Notes under the pieces: model-generated
What the model saw: only the letters and a program-made list of their open reading frames with translations
Told to the model about the DNA's origin: nothing
The model's database searches: none
Shown here: positions 62,001-64,000 of the stretch, one piece after another
Position numbering within the stretch: position 1 is the first letter of the stretch
Layout: every line of letters begins with the position of its first letter
DNA from: Cardiocondyla obscurior
Taxonomy: Eukaryota > Arthropoda > Insecta > Hymenoptera > Formicidae
Direction of reading: 5' to 3'
Length of the DNA: 64,000 bases
Assembly: GCF_019399895.1 (NCBI RefSeq)
Contig: NC_091865.1
Location: forward strand, 1,183,001-1,247,000
Program-made: the position numbers and the translations under genes

Positions 62001-64000
62001 TAGGGATTTCCGACAAGCATTTTGGGAACCGTGTCTAACCGAAGGATAGTTCCCGCTCGGCGAACGCGGTAGGACCGCCGATAAGCAGCGCGCAGGAAAA
62101 TGCACGAGCTGCATTTTCTGCGTCGTTAAATGATTTCGCTAAGTGACCATTCGATCTTCAACGATCCTTTAACTCCGGATCACCGTAATATTCAGAGAAA
62201 AATCTAATAACGTACTAATATGCCTTTTGTTCGAACATACTATGCGTGTACGTTTCAAATATACAAGATTCCATACGTAAAGTGGTCGTATTTAAATAAA
62301 AATTTATTCGTCTTTTCATTCTCTCTCTTCCTAGATAATATTTTGTAGATTTAATATACCTATCACACGATTCTTTTGTTTTCTTTATTACAAGAGAAAG
62401 CACTATTATTCGCCGTTAATTAATATTTCTGTTAAGACTAATTTAATTAAATATTTCTAAAATTGTTTTTTAAATACAATAGAAATTCTCTACGTAAAAA
62501 TCCCTTTATATTCTATAGAAAGCTGCTTTTTCACGAGTTATTAAGATTTTATTATTAGAGATATTATTATTCTCCGACTTCCACTTGCAGAACAAGATTA
62601 ATCAGATAAATAGATAAGACTTTTTAACTTCTGTCACCTACTTTTTAGAGTACGTACAACGGCAAAGTGCGAATTAGAAACACCGAATCCAAGGAAAGTA
62701 CACGCCAATACGATACGAACGCGAGTTCCATTGAAAGGGAACATCAGATTCAATAGTGCGCGCCTATCAGATATGAATCCGACACAGCGTGAACGCATAC
62801 ATTCTATGATATTCTAAGGAAATTTTGATATGTTCTTCATGCATATATAGATGATAGCTATTGCTCACCCTAATATATTTGCTTTTCCTTGTTGATATTA
62901 TTCGAAATATATCTACAAATTTTTCATATTAAAAAAACAAGGTGTTCGTATAATGAAATTAATTTTTTTTTTTAATCAATTTGTATTACACATATACATA
63001 TATAAAATATATGTAATCTGCTGTGCATTAAATAATTTTTATCAAAAGAAATTTTTACATCCTAAAATATATCCAGGTATGCATATTAAATATTCGTCAA
63101 CGTTGATTTTTAAAAAGGTAAAAAATAAATGTGACAACGATAATTATAAAATTAAAAATATTACGACTAAAAAGCAAATTCTGCTGATATCGCGCATTAT
63201 TTCGCATACAAAAAAATTAAGAGTGCAAATGATTATTCAAATATCGTATTGTATCACGTCATATTAATACGCTGCAACACGAACCGGAATCAAATTATGT
63301 TAAATAATCCGCGGAGCAGTATATCGAGCATTCCGAACGATCGGCAAAAGCATCGTTGCGAGAAACATTGCGCTTGCATCAGTGACCAGTGAAATAACTA
63401 AACGCTACGTCCGACGGTACGTAATTGCAACATCGGTAGAATCGCTGGAATGCTCTGCTTCCCTGTTAAGCTCTCGGAACTCTCGATCAAGGAAAGAGAG
63501 TTATCTCGCCTTGATATTGGATCGGGAGAAAACGATAATTTTCGGAAGACTTTCCCGCCGGCTGAAAGTATCCGTCGGAAATGCGTGGTCATGGTCGATG
63601 TGCTCCGAACTCTCGACTCAGCACCAACGAAATAATTTCATTCTGGCGCTGCACGCCAGCCAATCCAAAGAGAAACGCCAAGGTGGAAACGCTCTATCGA
63701 TTCTTTCTTTACAGCTCTCTACCGAATCTCCTATGATCCTTAAAGCGTCACCTCCGAACGCACGATTCCGTTTTTCGTAATATTACCTTCGCTTCACTTG
63801 ATAAATGTCTTTGTAAAGAAAAATAGGAAATACGCGCGGATAAATTGATTTCAGAATGACGTTACATTTCGGACAAAGAACAGACGCCTGCTTTTGTGTG
63901 AAATTTAGTCGGATTGGGATACCAATTTTTTCGTGAATTTGCCTAATTACATTGCGAGTTCTGCGAGATAAACTTGATTTTTATTCAAAGCCCATCCGCG

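Larger units (their letters stand above)
49225..64000. other. Non-coding stretch downstream of beat
   Basis: No exon that I can support on either strand. AT-rich with A/T runs (50578-50594, 54067-54081, 58410-58428). GC-richer blocks occur at about 54.2-55.0 and 59.0-60.2 kb, and a CpG-rich then pyrimidine-rich block at about 60.9-62.1 kb. The longest open frames (61486-61935 +, 63382-63780 +, 60976-61359 -) have no domain, signal peptide or splice support. It is intergenic or intron of a neighbour. Confidence 0.6.

Noticed and set aside
63382..63780. 132-codon + frame at the right end
   Set aside because: Has no ATG at its stated start (begins at GTG), no recognisable domain, and competing frames on both strands.

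Overview
The window is eukaryotic, almost certainly insect. It is AT-rich, dense in homopolymers and microsatellites, rich in CpG with islands of higher GC, and almost all non-coding. The one gene I can support is a split two-immunoglobulin-domain protein of the arthropod-specific Beaten path (Beat) family. Undepleted CpG, alternating GC-rich and AT-rich blocks and long introns fit Hymenoptera, and an ant is my best guess. That assignment is inference from composition and protein flavour, not from a match.

Layout, all on the + strand for the main gene. The first ~19.8 kb holds no exon I can support; the signal-peptide exon of the gene is either here and unrecognised or left of the window. Five exons follow: 19837-20045 (first half of Ig1), 25573-25708 (second half of Ig1), 26589-26722 (first half of Ig2), 32732-32972 (rest of Ig2) and 48006-48172 (C-terminal hydrophobic segment and stop). 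All four internal introns have GT-AG ends and matching phases (0, 1, 0, 1), and the exons join into 295 codons without a stop. The incoming first intron is also phase 1. A probable poly(A) signal lies at 48914. Just beyond it, a 37-bp exon-like piece and a second piece could splice to the same donor and give a shorter isoform without the hydrophobic segment.

The 15-kb fourth intron is the unusual part. On the minus strand between 38.9 and 41 kb it carries 2.5 copies of a ~370-bp unit. Each unit looks like one exon plus one short intron, with splice signals in minus orientation. Beside it lie a 10-bp minisatellite, three copies of a 177-bp tandem repeat and a GC-rich stretch with a CCAAT box and a DREF-like site. 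A related single exon-like copy sits at 30.2 kb in intron 3. Together these suggest a nested antisense, probably non-coding, transcript with duplicated exons. This is inference.

From ~49.2 kb to the right end I see no gene, only simple repeats, an E-box cluster at 50.35 kb and a CpG/pyrimidine-rich block near 61-62 kb.
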